64,000 bases of DNA from Tetradesmus obliquus (Eukaryota; Chlorophyta; Chlorophyceae; Sphaeropleales; Scenedesmaceae): the NCBI GenBank assembly GCA_030272155.1, contig CP126203.1, forward strand, positions 3,906,001 to 3,970,000. The letters run 5' to 3'. The notes below the pieces were generated by a model. That model was not told where the DNA came from, searched no databases, and worked only from the letters and a program-made list of their open reading frames with translations. Positions 56,301-64,000 of the stretch are shown here, in pieces (positions within the stretch are counted from its first letter, which is position 1; each line of letters starts with the position of its first letter). Made by a program: the position numbers and the translations under genes.

Positions 56301-57229
56301 ACACCTTGAGGGTGCCAGCCAGGATGTGTCCATAGTGAGGCAGGCCTGTTGCGAAAGGCGGGCCATCGTTAAAGATGTACTCCGGCTTGCCCTCACTGCG
56401 GCGCAGCTGCTCCTTAAAAGCATCAAGGCTATCCCACAGGGCGAGGATCTTTTCCTCCTCGGCTGGGAAGCTGTCAGGCAGAGTTTGAAAAGTGTTACAT
56501 TGTTAGTTTGGTGGCGGTTGGGTGAAAAGTGACAGAGGCGCTACGCTGATGTTTCTTGGAGGCGTCCGGGCTGCCGCCCGCTGCCAGGAGATCCTCTTCC
56601 TCGGCTGAGAAGCTGCCGTGCGTGTTTTCCCTTTGTTTCAACATTGGTAAGTTGCTGCTGGAGAAATAAAAGGTGACAGAGGCGTTGCTCGGAGGGAGGA
56701 GTGGTGGGGTGAGGTCGGGACTGGTGACTGGGGTCCAGGCTGTCTGCTGTGATGAACATATTGCGTGCAGGAAAAGCTTGGTACTGATAGTAACAAGCAC
56801 TGCTCGTAAGAATGCTACGGCTGTGTTTGCGTTGTGTTGTGTGAAGCATGCAGTGTCCATGCTTGAGTGAGTAGCACAGCTACATGTACTGCTGCTTTGC
56901 CAAGCAATGCTCATCATCTGACTCGCTGCAGCACACTCATATCAAACGAAACATTCATGATTGAAACTACGATTAGATTAGATATATTCTGGCCGAAGAA
57001 AAGTTCAAGTGCCACAATGTCTGATGACATGCAGCAGTTGGGCCGCCGCCATGCTGCTGGCTACAGCTGCAGCTGCTCCAACTGTGCTGAATCCCATCAC
57101 CTGGCCTGCCACCCCATCATGCACATTTGTTGCACACTTTTATGTAACAGTAAACATCGGGATTTGCTGTCATAAGGAATTATAGATCACAGCCCACCTG
57201 TAGTCCTTCCCTTCTACCACCTCCTCCAT
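42299..57229 (-). CDS. IARS: Isoleucyl-tRNA synthetase, cytosolic type
   Basis: Class I synthetase charging tRNA-Ile, with a CP1 editing domain. 23 exons (minus): 57198-57229, 56305-56470, 55622-55727, 55194-55269, 54852-54953, 54027-54312, 52776-52958, 52159-52301, 51642-51743, 50994-51144, 50073-50200, 49588-49687, 49262-49390, 48965-49053, 48360-48486, 47806-47960, 47174-47468, 46005-46238, 45560-45722, 45026-45165, 44044-44148, 43242-43384, 42299-42644. All phases agree; 1166 residues, normal for the eukaryotic cytosolic enzyme. The start [20 protein letters not shown] is typical and has no transit peptide. Landmarks: HYGH (HIGH motif) 56-59, [41 protein letters not shown] (editing), [16 protein letters not shown] (editing), [35 protein letters not shown] 631-635 and [15 protein letters not shown]. 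Low-complexity Ala/Gln inserts occur in exons 47174, 46005 and 42299. The first exon is only 32 nt. Introns carry many exon-end copies. Confidence 0.97.
42810..43640 (-). repeat. Copies of synthetase exon 43242-43384 on both sides
   Basis: 3'-end copies ([21 protein letters not shown] plus GTGGGT) lie downstream at about 42810-42880, 42950-43020 and 43095-43165; the last two are almost identical over about 140 bp. 5'-end copies ([11 protein letters not shown]...) lie upstream at about 43455-43488 and 43565-43630. Confidence 0.85.
44160..44720 (-). repeat. Five tandem 5'-end copies of synthetase exon 44044-44148
   Basis: Units of about 115-120 bp start at about 44262, 44382, 44491, 44611 and 44715 (less complete). 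Each has a TTGCCTGCAG acceptor and VAAAVKGLT(M/R)(D/H)D(V/I)(L/P) followed by an imperfect GCT/GAT-rich run. The six starts including the intact exon differ by few substitutions. Confidence 0.88.
44840..45300 (-). repeat. Copies of synthetase exon 45026-45165
   Basis: The 3' end (LGKDMGK plus GTGAG) is echoed at about 44850-44878 and 44945-44972. The 5' start ([18 protein letters not shown]) is echoed upstream at about 45240-45297. Confidence 0.78.
45726..45840 (-). repeat. (CTG)16 at a synthetase acceptor plus copy of exon start
   Basis: + strand (CAG)16 at 45726-45773, so CTG on the coding strand, directly before the acceptor of exon 45560-45722. A copy of the exon start ([16 protein letters not shown]) follows at about 45787-45832 behind another short CTG run. 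Confidence 0.87.
46440..47040 (-). repeat. Tandem array, 242-243-bp period, of synthetase exon 47174-47468 3' end
   Basis: The exon end ([32 protein letters not shown] region) with its GTGCGG/GTGGGG donor recurs three times downstream, with donor junctions near 46931, 46688 and 46446, regularly 242-243 bp apart. The two lowest units are nearly identical. The copies start within EGYRL, so each holds about 100 nt of exon and about 140 nt of intron. Confidence 0.9.
47680..48215 (-). repeat. Copies of synthetase exon 47806-47960
   Basis: The 3' end ([13 protein letters not shown] plus GTG) is copied at about 47687-47725. The 5' start ([18 protein letters not shown]) is copied upstream at about 48044-48095 and, decayed, 48162-48214. 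Confidence 0.8.
48820..49820 (-). repeat. Copies of synthetase exons 48965-49053, 49262-49390 and 49588-49687
   Basis: Downstream 3'-end copy of [13 protein letters not shown] at about 48828-48872. 5'-end copy of VDDLHRHF at about 49460-49495 (CAACAG acceptor). 5'-end copy of [13 protein letters not shown] at about 49768-49812. Each lies on the side predicted by the polarity rule. Confidence 0.75.
50210..51310 (-). repeat. Copies of synthetase exons 50073-50200 and 50994-51144
   Basis: [11 protein letters not shown] with a CTGCAG acceptor and CTG run is duplicated at about 50293-50350. [10 protein letters not shown] plus GTGCGC is duplicated downstream at about 50505-50535, 50625-50665, 50755-50790 and 50870-50915. 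[26 protein letters not shown] is duplicated upstream at about 51205-51297. Confidence 0.8.
51945..52640 (-). repeat. Copies of synthetase exons 52159-52301 and 52776-52958 (3' ends)
   Basis: [22 protein letters not shown] ends lie at about 51951-51995 and 52057-52107. [16 protein letters not shown]...KFQGAELV plus GTGAGA lies at about 52530-52635. All are downstream of their parent exons. Confidence 0.8.
52959..53870 (-). repeat. Five 5'-end copies of synthetase exon 52776-52958 in a composite about 382-386-bp repeat
   Basis: [18 protein letters not shown] starts recur at about 53152, 53340, 53537, 53727 and 53853. The block at 52959-53060 recurs nearly unchanged at 53341-53445 (382-bp offset), and that at 53150-53300 recurs at 53535-53690, so a two-copy unit was itself duplicated. 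At 53885-53922 a short GTCGTCCATG repeat follows. Confidence 0.85.
54385..54700 (-). repeat. Two 5'-end copies of synthetase exon 54027-54312
   Basis: [10 protein letters not shown](L/S)...GFKVMPFS coding starts with GTGCAG/CCGCAG-like acceptors at about 54395-54474 and 54605-54692, before the intact exon (start 54312). TTAGGGTTTTG motifs lie between the copies. Confidence 0.82.
55100..56230 (-). repeat. Copies around synthetase exons 2-4
   Basis: [10 protein letters not shown] echo at about 55110-55140. [12 protein letters not shown] and EYDVDTKAG ends at about 55525-55560 and 55440-55470. [15 protein letters not shown] start at about 55805-55850. [14 protein letters not shown] end of exon 2 at about 56180-56215, with a CTG/CAG run below it. 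Confidence 0.75.
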
Positions 57230-58494
57230 ACTGCCTGCTGCTGCTACTGCTGCCTTTGCTGTGCCAGCTCCTGACTAAGTTTAAAGGCGTTCTTATCGGC
57301 GTTGTAGTTCCAGTATGAATTGCCTGCAAAGACGGCAATCAGCACAGGCTGCAGCACAGTACTGGCACAAAGTGGCACTGGTCCTCGTCGTTGCAATCAG
57401 ACACGCCTGCAGTGTCCCAAGGAGCTAGCCTACACGATGTGGACACGATCCATTGAACTACAGCTGTTGCTGCGTCCACAACCGCCACCTGTCATTCCGA
57501 CTCCTCGGTGCCAGGGGTCTGTGCTGCCAAGCGTGCTTTGCTGCTGCGCCTTCACAGTAGCTGCACTTTGCTCTGTTGAACTCGAACTATTTTGCGATCG
57601 TAGACGTGTGGTGCGTGCCAAGCCCTCAGCTGCAGTAGCCCGTGCAGAGCCATTGGCCCAGCAAAGTCAAACAAGGTACCAGCATTGTTTGCAATTGGAC
57701 GTGGTGCAGCTGCGACAGAGCTCTACAGAGTCATGTGGCTTACTGTGCGGGGAGGCACAGCAGGAGCAGCAGCACTGGCCTGGCATCGTGCACAACGCCA
57801 CAGACGCTCACAGCAGCATGCAGACCGCTACTTAATGATGCGATGTTCAGCGATCAGACGTGCTCTCGCTAGGCAGGCTTGCATTGCAGCAGCTGCTGAC
57901 ACAACCTGTTGCTGTGTCTGTGGTCTGTGGTCTGGACATGCAGGCACACAGCAATGGCATCACTGTTTGCCCAGCACAGGCTGGGAAGTAGCTGCACTAG
58001 GAGCCAGAGCAGCAGCAGCAGCAGAGCAGCCGGAGTTGCAGGCAGGCAGGCAGCAGTTAGCAGGTACGGCACAACAAGCAGCAGTGCGTTCTGCTACTGC
58101 CTCGCTGTAAAGCTTGCTGTGCACTATCTTGTGCATGTATATCATGCTCCTCAACCATAGCTTACTGCAGTCCGATGCATCACGCATGCAGCATCTGGCC
58201 AAATGCACTTGCGAGCAGCACATCTTCCCTCCTTAGTAGCAGCAACCAGGCACACCTGCTGCTTCCACACACGCTACACCTTGTGCAGCAGCACGTACTA
58301 TCACTGCCGCACACAGCGACTGCAGCTACTGGTTGCGTGCAGCAAGTTCACACTTGCAGCTGGTGCAGCAGCTGCCACACCTTGCCTGGAACCGCCAACA
58401 CTGCAAACCGTTTGCAATGCACTGCAGGCCGCGCCGCAGCCAGCAGCTGCTCATTCAGTGTGCAGCAGCCACAGACAGTGCACAGTCGGGTGAC
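57230..58494. other. Divergent region between isoleucyl-tRNA synthetase and mTERF-like gene
   Basis: Should hold both promoters and possibly an N-terminal exon of the mTERF-like gene. I see no clear TATA box and no recognised coding sequence. GCAGCAG-rich tracts and CAGGCAGGCAGGCAG (58035-58050) occur. Confidence 0.45.
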
Positions 58495-60610
58495 ATGAAG
58501 ACAGTCGTGCAGAAGATGACCCCGGGGGATGTGCCTTTCCCCTGGAGCGAGAAGGACCCCTTCAGGCTGCCAGTCAGCATCGACCGTGTGCAGAAGAAGC
58601 TCATCACACTCGGTGAGTGTGCATCAAAAGCAGATCCCGCTCGCGCTGACAGTGCTGGTTTCAGCCATGTGATGGGTGGGCAGCAGTACGGTGGGGGTGG
58701 GGGTGACTGATCAGCGGCAAAGCAGCAATTGCCGAAGGGTTTGGGTTGGTGGGGGTTGGTGTCTGAGGGGGTGATGTGCGCTTCCCGTGGAGCGAGAAGG
58801 ACCCCTTCAGGCTGTCAGTCAGCATCGACCGTGTGCAGAAGATGCTGATCACACTCGGTGAGTGTGCATCAAAAGCAGATCCCGCTCGCGCTGACAGTGC
58901 TGGTTTCAGCCATGTGATGGGTGGGCAGCAGTACGGTGGGGGTGGGGGTGACTGATCAGCGGCAAAGCAGCAATTGCCGAAGGGTTTGGGTTGGTGGGGG
59001 TTGGTGTCTGAGGGGGTGATGTGCGCTTCCCGTGGAGCGAGCAGGACCCCTTCAGGCTGTCAGTCAGCATCGACCGCGTGCAGAAGATGCTGATCACACT
59101 CGGTGAGTGTGCATCAAAAGCAGATCCCGCTCGCGCTGACAGTGCTGGTTTCAGCCATGTGATGGGTGGGCAGCAGTACGGTGGGGGTGGGGGTGACTGA
59201 TCAGCGGCAAAGCAGCAATTGCCGAAGGGTTTGGGTTGGTGGGGGTTGGTTTCTGAGGGGGTGATGTGCGCTTCCCGTGGAGCGAGAAGGACCCTTCAGG
59301 CTGTCAGTCAGCACCGACCGCGTGCAGAAGATGCTGATCACACTCGGTGAGTGTGCATCAAAAGCAGATCCCGCTCGCGCTGACAGTGCTGGTTTCAGCC
59401 ATGTGATGGTGGGCAGCAGTACGGTGGGGGTGGGGGTGACTGATCAGCGGCAAAGCAGCAATTGCCGAAGGGTTTGGGTTGGTGGGGGTTGGTTTCTGAG
59501 GGGGTGATGTGCGCTTCCCGTGGAGCGAGAAGGACCCCTTCAGGCTGTCAGTCAGCACCGACCGCGTGCAGAAGATGCTGATCACACTCGGTGAGTGTGC
59601 ATCAAAAGCAGATCCCGCTCGCGCTGACAGTGCTGGTTTCAGCCATGTGATGGTGGGCAGCAGTACGGTGGGGGTGGGGGTGACTGATCAGCGGCAAAGC
59701 AGCAATTGCCGAAGGGTTAAGGTTGGTGGGGGTTGGTTTCTGAGGGGGTGATGTGCGCTTCCCGTGGAGCGAGAAGGACCCCTTCAGGCTGTCAGTCAGC
59801 ATCGACCGCGTGCAGAAGATGCTGATCACACTCGGTGAGTGTGCATCAAAAGCAGATCCCGCTCGCGCTGACAGTGCTGGTTTCAGCCATGTGATGGGTG
59901 AGCAGCAGTACGGTGGGGGTGGGGGTGACTGATCAGCGGCAAAGCAGCAATTGCCGAAGGGTTTGGGTTGGTGGGGGTTGGTTTCTGAGGGGGTGATGTG
60001 TGCTTCCCGTGGAGAGAGAAGGACCCCTTCAGGCTGTCAGTCAGCATCGCCCGCGTGCAGAAGATGCTGATCACACTCGGTGAGCAACAGCACCGAGGGT
60101 GTGGTTACAACACAAGCTGATGTGGGGGGGGGGGGGTGTCACTGGTTCAAACTGACAGCGTGCAGCTTACCGCGGCAGCAGGCTGAGAGTAGCAGCGCTG
60201 AGTGCAATTGGCAGGGACGGCTGCGTGTGGCAGGCACCGGTGGGAGCAGTTGCATGGCTGCAGCAGCAGCGATGCATAGCATGCAATGTTAGTTCTTGTT
60301 AGTGTTCCGCTGTGTGCAGAGAATGTTGTTTATCCTGGCACAGGATACAACACAGCCTCCACGCCCCTGGGGTGTTGGACTTTTACAGCGTGTTGGCAGC
60401 TAGCGCATTGTTGTCACTGCCATGAGCAGCAAGGGACACCAAGAAGGCCCAGCACAATGGGCGCAGCTGCTGCAGCTTCGTATGGCACTGCACTGCTGGC
60501 ACGCGCAAGCCTGGTGGTGAGCAGCACCTGGGCAGGCTCTTGAGAACCGTGCGCTGATCCTGTCCTGTCTGATCTCCCTTGACGTCTACTTGTCGTTTAC
60601 TTGCTGCTGC

Positions 60611-60643
<33 letters not shown>

Positions 60644-60727
60644 CGCCAGGCTGGGAGAAGCCGTGGGTGGAGCAGATTGTGGACCGCATCATGAAGGGCG
60701 TGTGCTGATACTGTTGCTGCTGCTGCC

Positions 60728-60761
<34 letters not shown>

Positions 60762-60762
60762 T

Positions 60763-60803
<41 letters not shown>

Positions 60804-61062
60804 GGCTGGGAGAAGCCGTGGGTGGAGCAGATTGTGGACCGCATCATGAAGGGCATGCTCAAGACCACAGAGGAGCGCGCACAGGGCGTGGTGAGTCCTG
60901 CTGGCAGCAGCAGCAGCAGCAGCAGGAGCAGGATCCTGAACAAATGAAAGTGCTCTGGCCTGCGCACTGCCAGCAGCCAGGCTGAGCTCAGCGTGGCACT
61001 GCAGTTGGTGTCACCTGGCGCCGGTACTGTGCGCTACCTCATGTAACGCTGCCGACCGCTTG

Positions 61063-61098
<36 letters not shown>

Positions 61099-61183
61099 AT
61101 CAACTTCCCGACCAGCATTGGGCTGAAGCAGGACGATATCTGCAACATTGCCTTCATCAGCATGGTGCTGTTCGAACCAACTC

Positions 61184-61244
<61 letters not shown>

Positions 61245-62124
61245 ATCAACTTCCTGACCAGCATCGGGCTCAAGCAGGACAAGATCTGCAACATGGCCTC
61301 CATCAGCATCGTGCTGTTTGGACCAACTCTTGCTGCTCCTGCTGCTGCCGCCGCTGCTCTGCTGCAGATCAACTTCCTGACCAGCATCGGGCTCAAGCAG
61401 GACAAGATCTGCAACATGGCCTCCATCAGCATCGTGCTGTTCGGACCAACTCTTGCTGCTGCTGCTGCTGCTGCCGCCGCTGCTCTGCTGCAGATCAACT
61501 TCCTGACCAGCATCGGCCTCAAGCAGGACGAGATCTGCAACATGGCCTCCATCAGCGTCGTGCTGCTGGGCCTGAACCCTGACACGCGCCTCAGGACAGT
61601 CACAGACTACCTCAAGGCGCGTGGCGTGCCTGATGGCAGCGTGGCTGACCTGGTGCTGCGCCACCCACGCATCTTCGAACACAAGGTGCGGCGATGCTGC
61701 TTCTTTTTGCGATGCCAACAAGGCAAGGATGTAGGTGCTGCCGTCTATGCTTGGCTGATCGCCTCCGTTGTGCTGTAGTGCTGAAGGTTGCGCTGTGGCC
61801 TGTTTGTTTGTCGGTTGTTTGGGGGGGTTGGATGTGGCGTGCCTGATGGCAGCGTGGCTGACGGCGCCACCCGCTCATCTTTGAGTACAAGGTGCGGCGC
61901 TGTTTGTGGGTGATTCCCACGAGGTGGACGCGCTACCGCTGCTACTGACACCCATTTGCTGTCGCCACGTGCTGCTGACACCTTGCTGCTGCCGCTGCTG
62001 CTGCTGCTGCTCCTGCTGCTGCCGCCAGGTCACCCCTGAGGGCAAGTACCTGGTGAAGGGTGCCGCGCGCATCCAGGTGGACGCGCTGCCGCTGTTACTG
62101 ACCTGCTACTGCTGCGGCTACTGA

Positions 62125-62183
<59 letters not shown>

Positions 62184-62346
62184 TCAGGTCACCCCCGAGG
62201 GCAAGTACCTGGTGAAGGGCGCTGCGCGCATCCAGGTGGACGCGCTGCCGCTGCCCGACGGCTCTGCTGCCGTGGGTGTGAACTACTTCAGGGAGAACAC
62301 CAGCTTCATGACCAGCCCAGTCAGCCCAGTGCCGCCATCGGCATAA
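58495..62346 (+). CDS. mTERF-like protein (short; N-terminus uncertain)
   Basis: mTERF proteins bind organellar nucleic acids through helical repeats and act in plastid or mitochondrial transcription and RNA metabolism. Exons: 58495-58612, 60805-60890, 61494-61685, 62188-62346; phases agree; 184 residues from ATG 58495. Sequence blocks: VSIDRVQKKLITLGWEKPW, VEQIVDRIMKGMLKTTEERA, FLTSIGLKQDEICNMAS (mTERF-type helix), NPDTRLRTVTDYLKARGV (helix), and VADLVLRHPRIFEHKV, the Pro-containing mTERF repeat end. The tail VTPEGKYLVKG...SPVSPVPPSA ends at TAA 62344-62346. The family call rests on one to two repeats, fewer than usual, so upstream exons or a transit peptide may be missing, or this may be a degenerate paralogue. 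The first exon has seven copies in tandem. Confidence 0.6.
58613..60083 (+). repeat. Six 244-245-bp tandem repeats carrying copies of mTERF-gene exon 1
   Basis: The exon end (FPWSEKDPFRLSVSIDRVQKMLITLG) with its GTGAGT donor occurs seven times, with donor junctions at 58613, 58858, 59103, 59347, 59591, 59835 and 60080: steps of 245, 245, 244, 244, 244, 245. Units differ by single bases (for example lysine to glutamine in the third copy and single-base deletions in the 59281 and 59401 areas). The last copy lacks the intron part of the unit. Copies 2-7 read VQKMLITL where copy 1 reads VQKKLITL. Confidence 0.95.
60603..60804 (+). repeat. CTG runs and 5' copy of mTERF-gene exon 2
   Basis: An imperfect CTG run with CCGCCAG precedes GWEKPWVEQIVDRIMKG at about 60650-60705, which ends in TGA. 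A second impure CTG run (60715-60800) with CCAG precedes the intact exon at 60805. Confidence 0.85.
61059..61493 (+). repeat. Three 5'-end copies of mTERF-gene exon 3, each behind a CTG run
   Basis: INF(P/L)TSIGLKQD(D/K)ICNMAS(I)S starts at about 61099, 61244 and 61367, before the intact exon at 61494. The run before the second copy is an exact (CTG)18 (61187-61240). Acceptors alternate between CCAG and GCAG. Confidence 0.9.
61836..62179 (+). repeat. 3'-end copy of exon 3, 5'-end copy of exon 4, and (CTG)18
   Basis: GVPDGSVAD...HPLIFEYKV plus GTGCGG at about 61838-61892. VTPEGKYLVKGAARIQVDALPL at 62029-62093 after CCGCCAG. An exact (CTG)18 at 62126-62179 precedes the intact exon 4 acceptor TTTTCAG. 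Confidence 0.87.
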
Positions 62347-63671
62347 TCCTTGAAAAGGATGACGTGCCTGCATTGGTCTGAATGTGGTAGTGTGTAGGGG
62401 AGAACACCAGCTTCATGACCAGCCCAGTCAGCCCTGTGCCTCCCTCGGCGTAATCTGTCATCACGATGACAGCAGTGCTGCGTGCTGGCGTGCTGGGTGT
62501 TGCGCCGAGTGTTGCTTGCAGCTTCTTGACCAGCACCGCCAGCCATGTGCCGCCCTTGGCATGATAAGGAGTTCTGATGTGTTTTACAGTGCAGTCATGG
62601 GATCTAGAGATTGTGGGGTCTAGGTTTGTTACAGCGGCGTGTGTCACGCGCAGCCTGCTGAACGTGCAGGTGGTGTTGCATGTGCCACGTGGATGGGCTC
62701 CAGTGGATTGCTCGGCGCTCATGTTGCGGCACGCCAGATGTTTGCAGCATTGTGCGGCTGATTCTGGCGTTGCAGCTGTTTGTCAACTTATGTTTGCTGC
62801 ACTCCCTCAGCAATTGTAGCGCTGCAGTAGGTTTGCTTGTGTGGCAGCTTGAGTGGTTGAGTTCAAGGTAGTGGGCATGGTTGCTTGTTATCGCCTGCTG
62901 CTAGTGTGTAACAGTATATGCAGACACGAACAGTTGCGACTGAACACATCAACAGTAGTAGTGCTACACACACCCAAATAAGCTGTAACGTTGTAAAAAC
63001 CACGGCAGGCTGTTGCTCAGCTGAGCAGGGAGGCCACAAGCCACATATGCATGGCAGGACCATACAGTGGCCTGTACATTGGTGCACCGTCGACCATTGC
63101 CCGTTGGCCTATAATACAGTGTATGTGGTAGTTACCCAGCACCCAATGCACGTTGAGCCGGAATGCACAACGGGCTAGCAGGCAGAGCACATTGCGGTTC
63201 TAATGATGTATCTTATGTGTGTTTGTGTTCTGACTTCTGATTTATTTGTGTGTGTTTGTGTTCTGATTTGTGGATGCAATGCAGGTGCTGCTTGTCTCTC
63301 TGCTCTGCCATCAGCACCACAAGATGGGAACAACGTCCATGCACGTCTACCACGCATGAAAGAAACTATAGTGGACGGTTACATCATTGCGAACATGCTA
63401 GAGCTTGTCAGCGCAGGCTGCCGCCAGGTGTTGTGGTTGTGTCCGATGTTACGTATGGCGCTGTGATTCACAATCCGCTGTGCACAGCAAGCACATACTG
63501 GCTGTTATGCAATAGGCACAATTGGCAGTTCTGGGCGTATTTGCTTCTGCGCGGGTCGCTGGACCGAAGGGCTCTTTCACGTGGTCCTGCTACCTTTTGG
63601 CAGCTCACCATGCGTCACACTCTCTGCATCTTTGCACACAATTGATTCAAACGTACCAAATGTTTCTAGCA
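62347..63671. other. Region after the mTERF-like gene, with C-terminal copies
   Basis: Copies of the last codons (ENTSFMTSPVSPVPPSA plus stop) lie at about 62400-62453 and, decayed, 62522-62566. Beyond that no gene is recognisable to 63671. A GTGTGTTTGTGTTCTGA repeat occurs at 63216-63268. Confidence 0.6.
62907..62911 (+). terminator. Candidate poly(A) signal TGTAA for the mTERF-like gene
   Basis: TGTAA about 560 nt past the stop codon; it lies past the C-terminal copies. Confidence 0.3.
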
Positions 63672-63818
63672 ATGCCATCCTCGGATGCTGATGCCGCGCC
63701 AGTAAGGCCGCGAGCTGCACCTCCTGCAAGAGGCCTGCCTTCCTTTCGCGTATGGCAAGCACGGCAGCTGCTCGGGCGCGACTTGCTGTGCTGGTGCTTC
63801 ATATTCTGTACCTACATG
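63672..63818 (+). CDS. Possible first exon of an unrecognised gene (truncated by window end)
   Basis: ATG at 63672 opens 49 codons (MPSSDADAAPVRPRAAPP..., then an aromatic/hydrophobic end LLCWCFIFCTYM) followed by a good GTGAGT donor at 63819. Phase 0 at the junction. The Pro/Ala/Arg-rich start and short hydrophobic segment could be a signal anchor or transit sequence. No family is recognised, and the rest would lie to the right of the window. Confidence 0.35.
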
Positions 63819-64000
63819 GTGAGTCAGCTTTGGGTGCGGGTCCGAGGCAGCGTGTGCGGAGCTTGTCTTGCATCCTTGGATGGGCTGCCAGCCATGCACT
63901 GCTGCTGTAGCTGCATTACAGCCTGCACACAGGGGCGTCTGAGTGCATTGGAGGCTTTTGCTTGGCTCTAAAGCAGTCACAGTGTCAAAGAGTACTTTCA

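Noticed and set aside
58530..60083. Regularly spaced repeats resembling a CRISPR array
   Set aside because: The repeated unit is 244-245 bp, includes an exon with splice donor, and has no distinct spacers; the genome is eukaryotic. The same holds for 34441-35310.
1..64000. tRNA and rRNA genes
   Set aside because: I looked for tRNA A/B-box patterns and rRNA core motifs by eye and found none convincing; a tRNAscan-SE or Infernal run would be decisive.

Overview
The window is nuclear DNA of a green alga, most likely a chlorophycean of the Sphaeropleales/Scenedesmaceae type. The genes have many short exons joined by GT-AG introns. Proteins carry polyQ and polyA runs, introns are full of (CTG)n/(CAG)n tracts, and TGTAA motifs of the chlorophyte poly(A) type lie downstream of stop codons. 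The assignment to this group is inference from style. I see no bacterial-type operon, rRNA, tRNA or CRISPR array.

Layout, left to right. (1) + strand, 349-9615: C-terminal part of a VIP1/PPIP5K inositol-pyrophosphate kinase/phosphatase; its kinase half lies before the window. (2) - strand, 20946-10659: J-domain co-chaperone with a G/F-rich region, an acidic stretch, a fibronectin III-like domain and a Q/Y/G-rich tail. (3) - strand, 29062-22700: cytochrome P450 lacking only its N-terminal exon(s). (4) + strand, 30614-39247: complete fatty-acid alpha-dioxygenase (12 exons, 645 aa). (5) - strand, 57229-42299: complete cytosolic-type isoleucyl-tRNA synthetase (23 exons, 1166 aa). (6) + strand, 58495-62346: short mTERF-like protein. 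(7) + strand, 63672 to the right edge: possible first exon of an unrecognised gene. Exon junctions were placed by hand. Reading phase agrees across every junction I used in genes 1-6, except for one apparent frameshift in the Q-rich tail of gene 2.

The genes do not form a pathway; they are ordinary neighbours. Genes 1/2 and 4/5 are convergent, and 3/4 and 5/6 are divergent.

The striking property is architectural. Nearly every gene is full of 'exon echoes': partial, diverged, tandem copies of exon ends together with their splice junctions, lying in the flanking introns or just past the stop codon. They follow a polarity rule: copies of an exon's 5' end lie upstream of the intact exon and copies of its 3' end lie downstream. 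Examples are eight copies ahead of one alpha-dioxygenase exon, seven copies of an mTERF-gene exon at 244-245 bp spacing, six copies of an isoleucyl-tRNA synthetase exon start, and two extra in-frame 63-nt cassettes carrying the RHGDRTPK motif of VIP1. (CTG)n runs sit directly before many 3' splice sites, and in places the run and the exon have been amplified together. A near-perfect 123-bp palindrome nested in a foldback element lies at 40993-41270.
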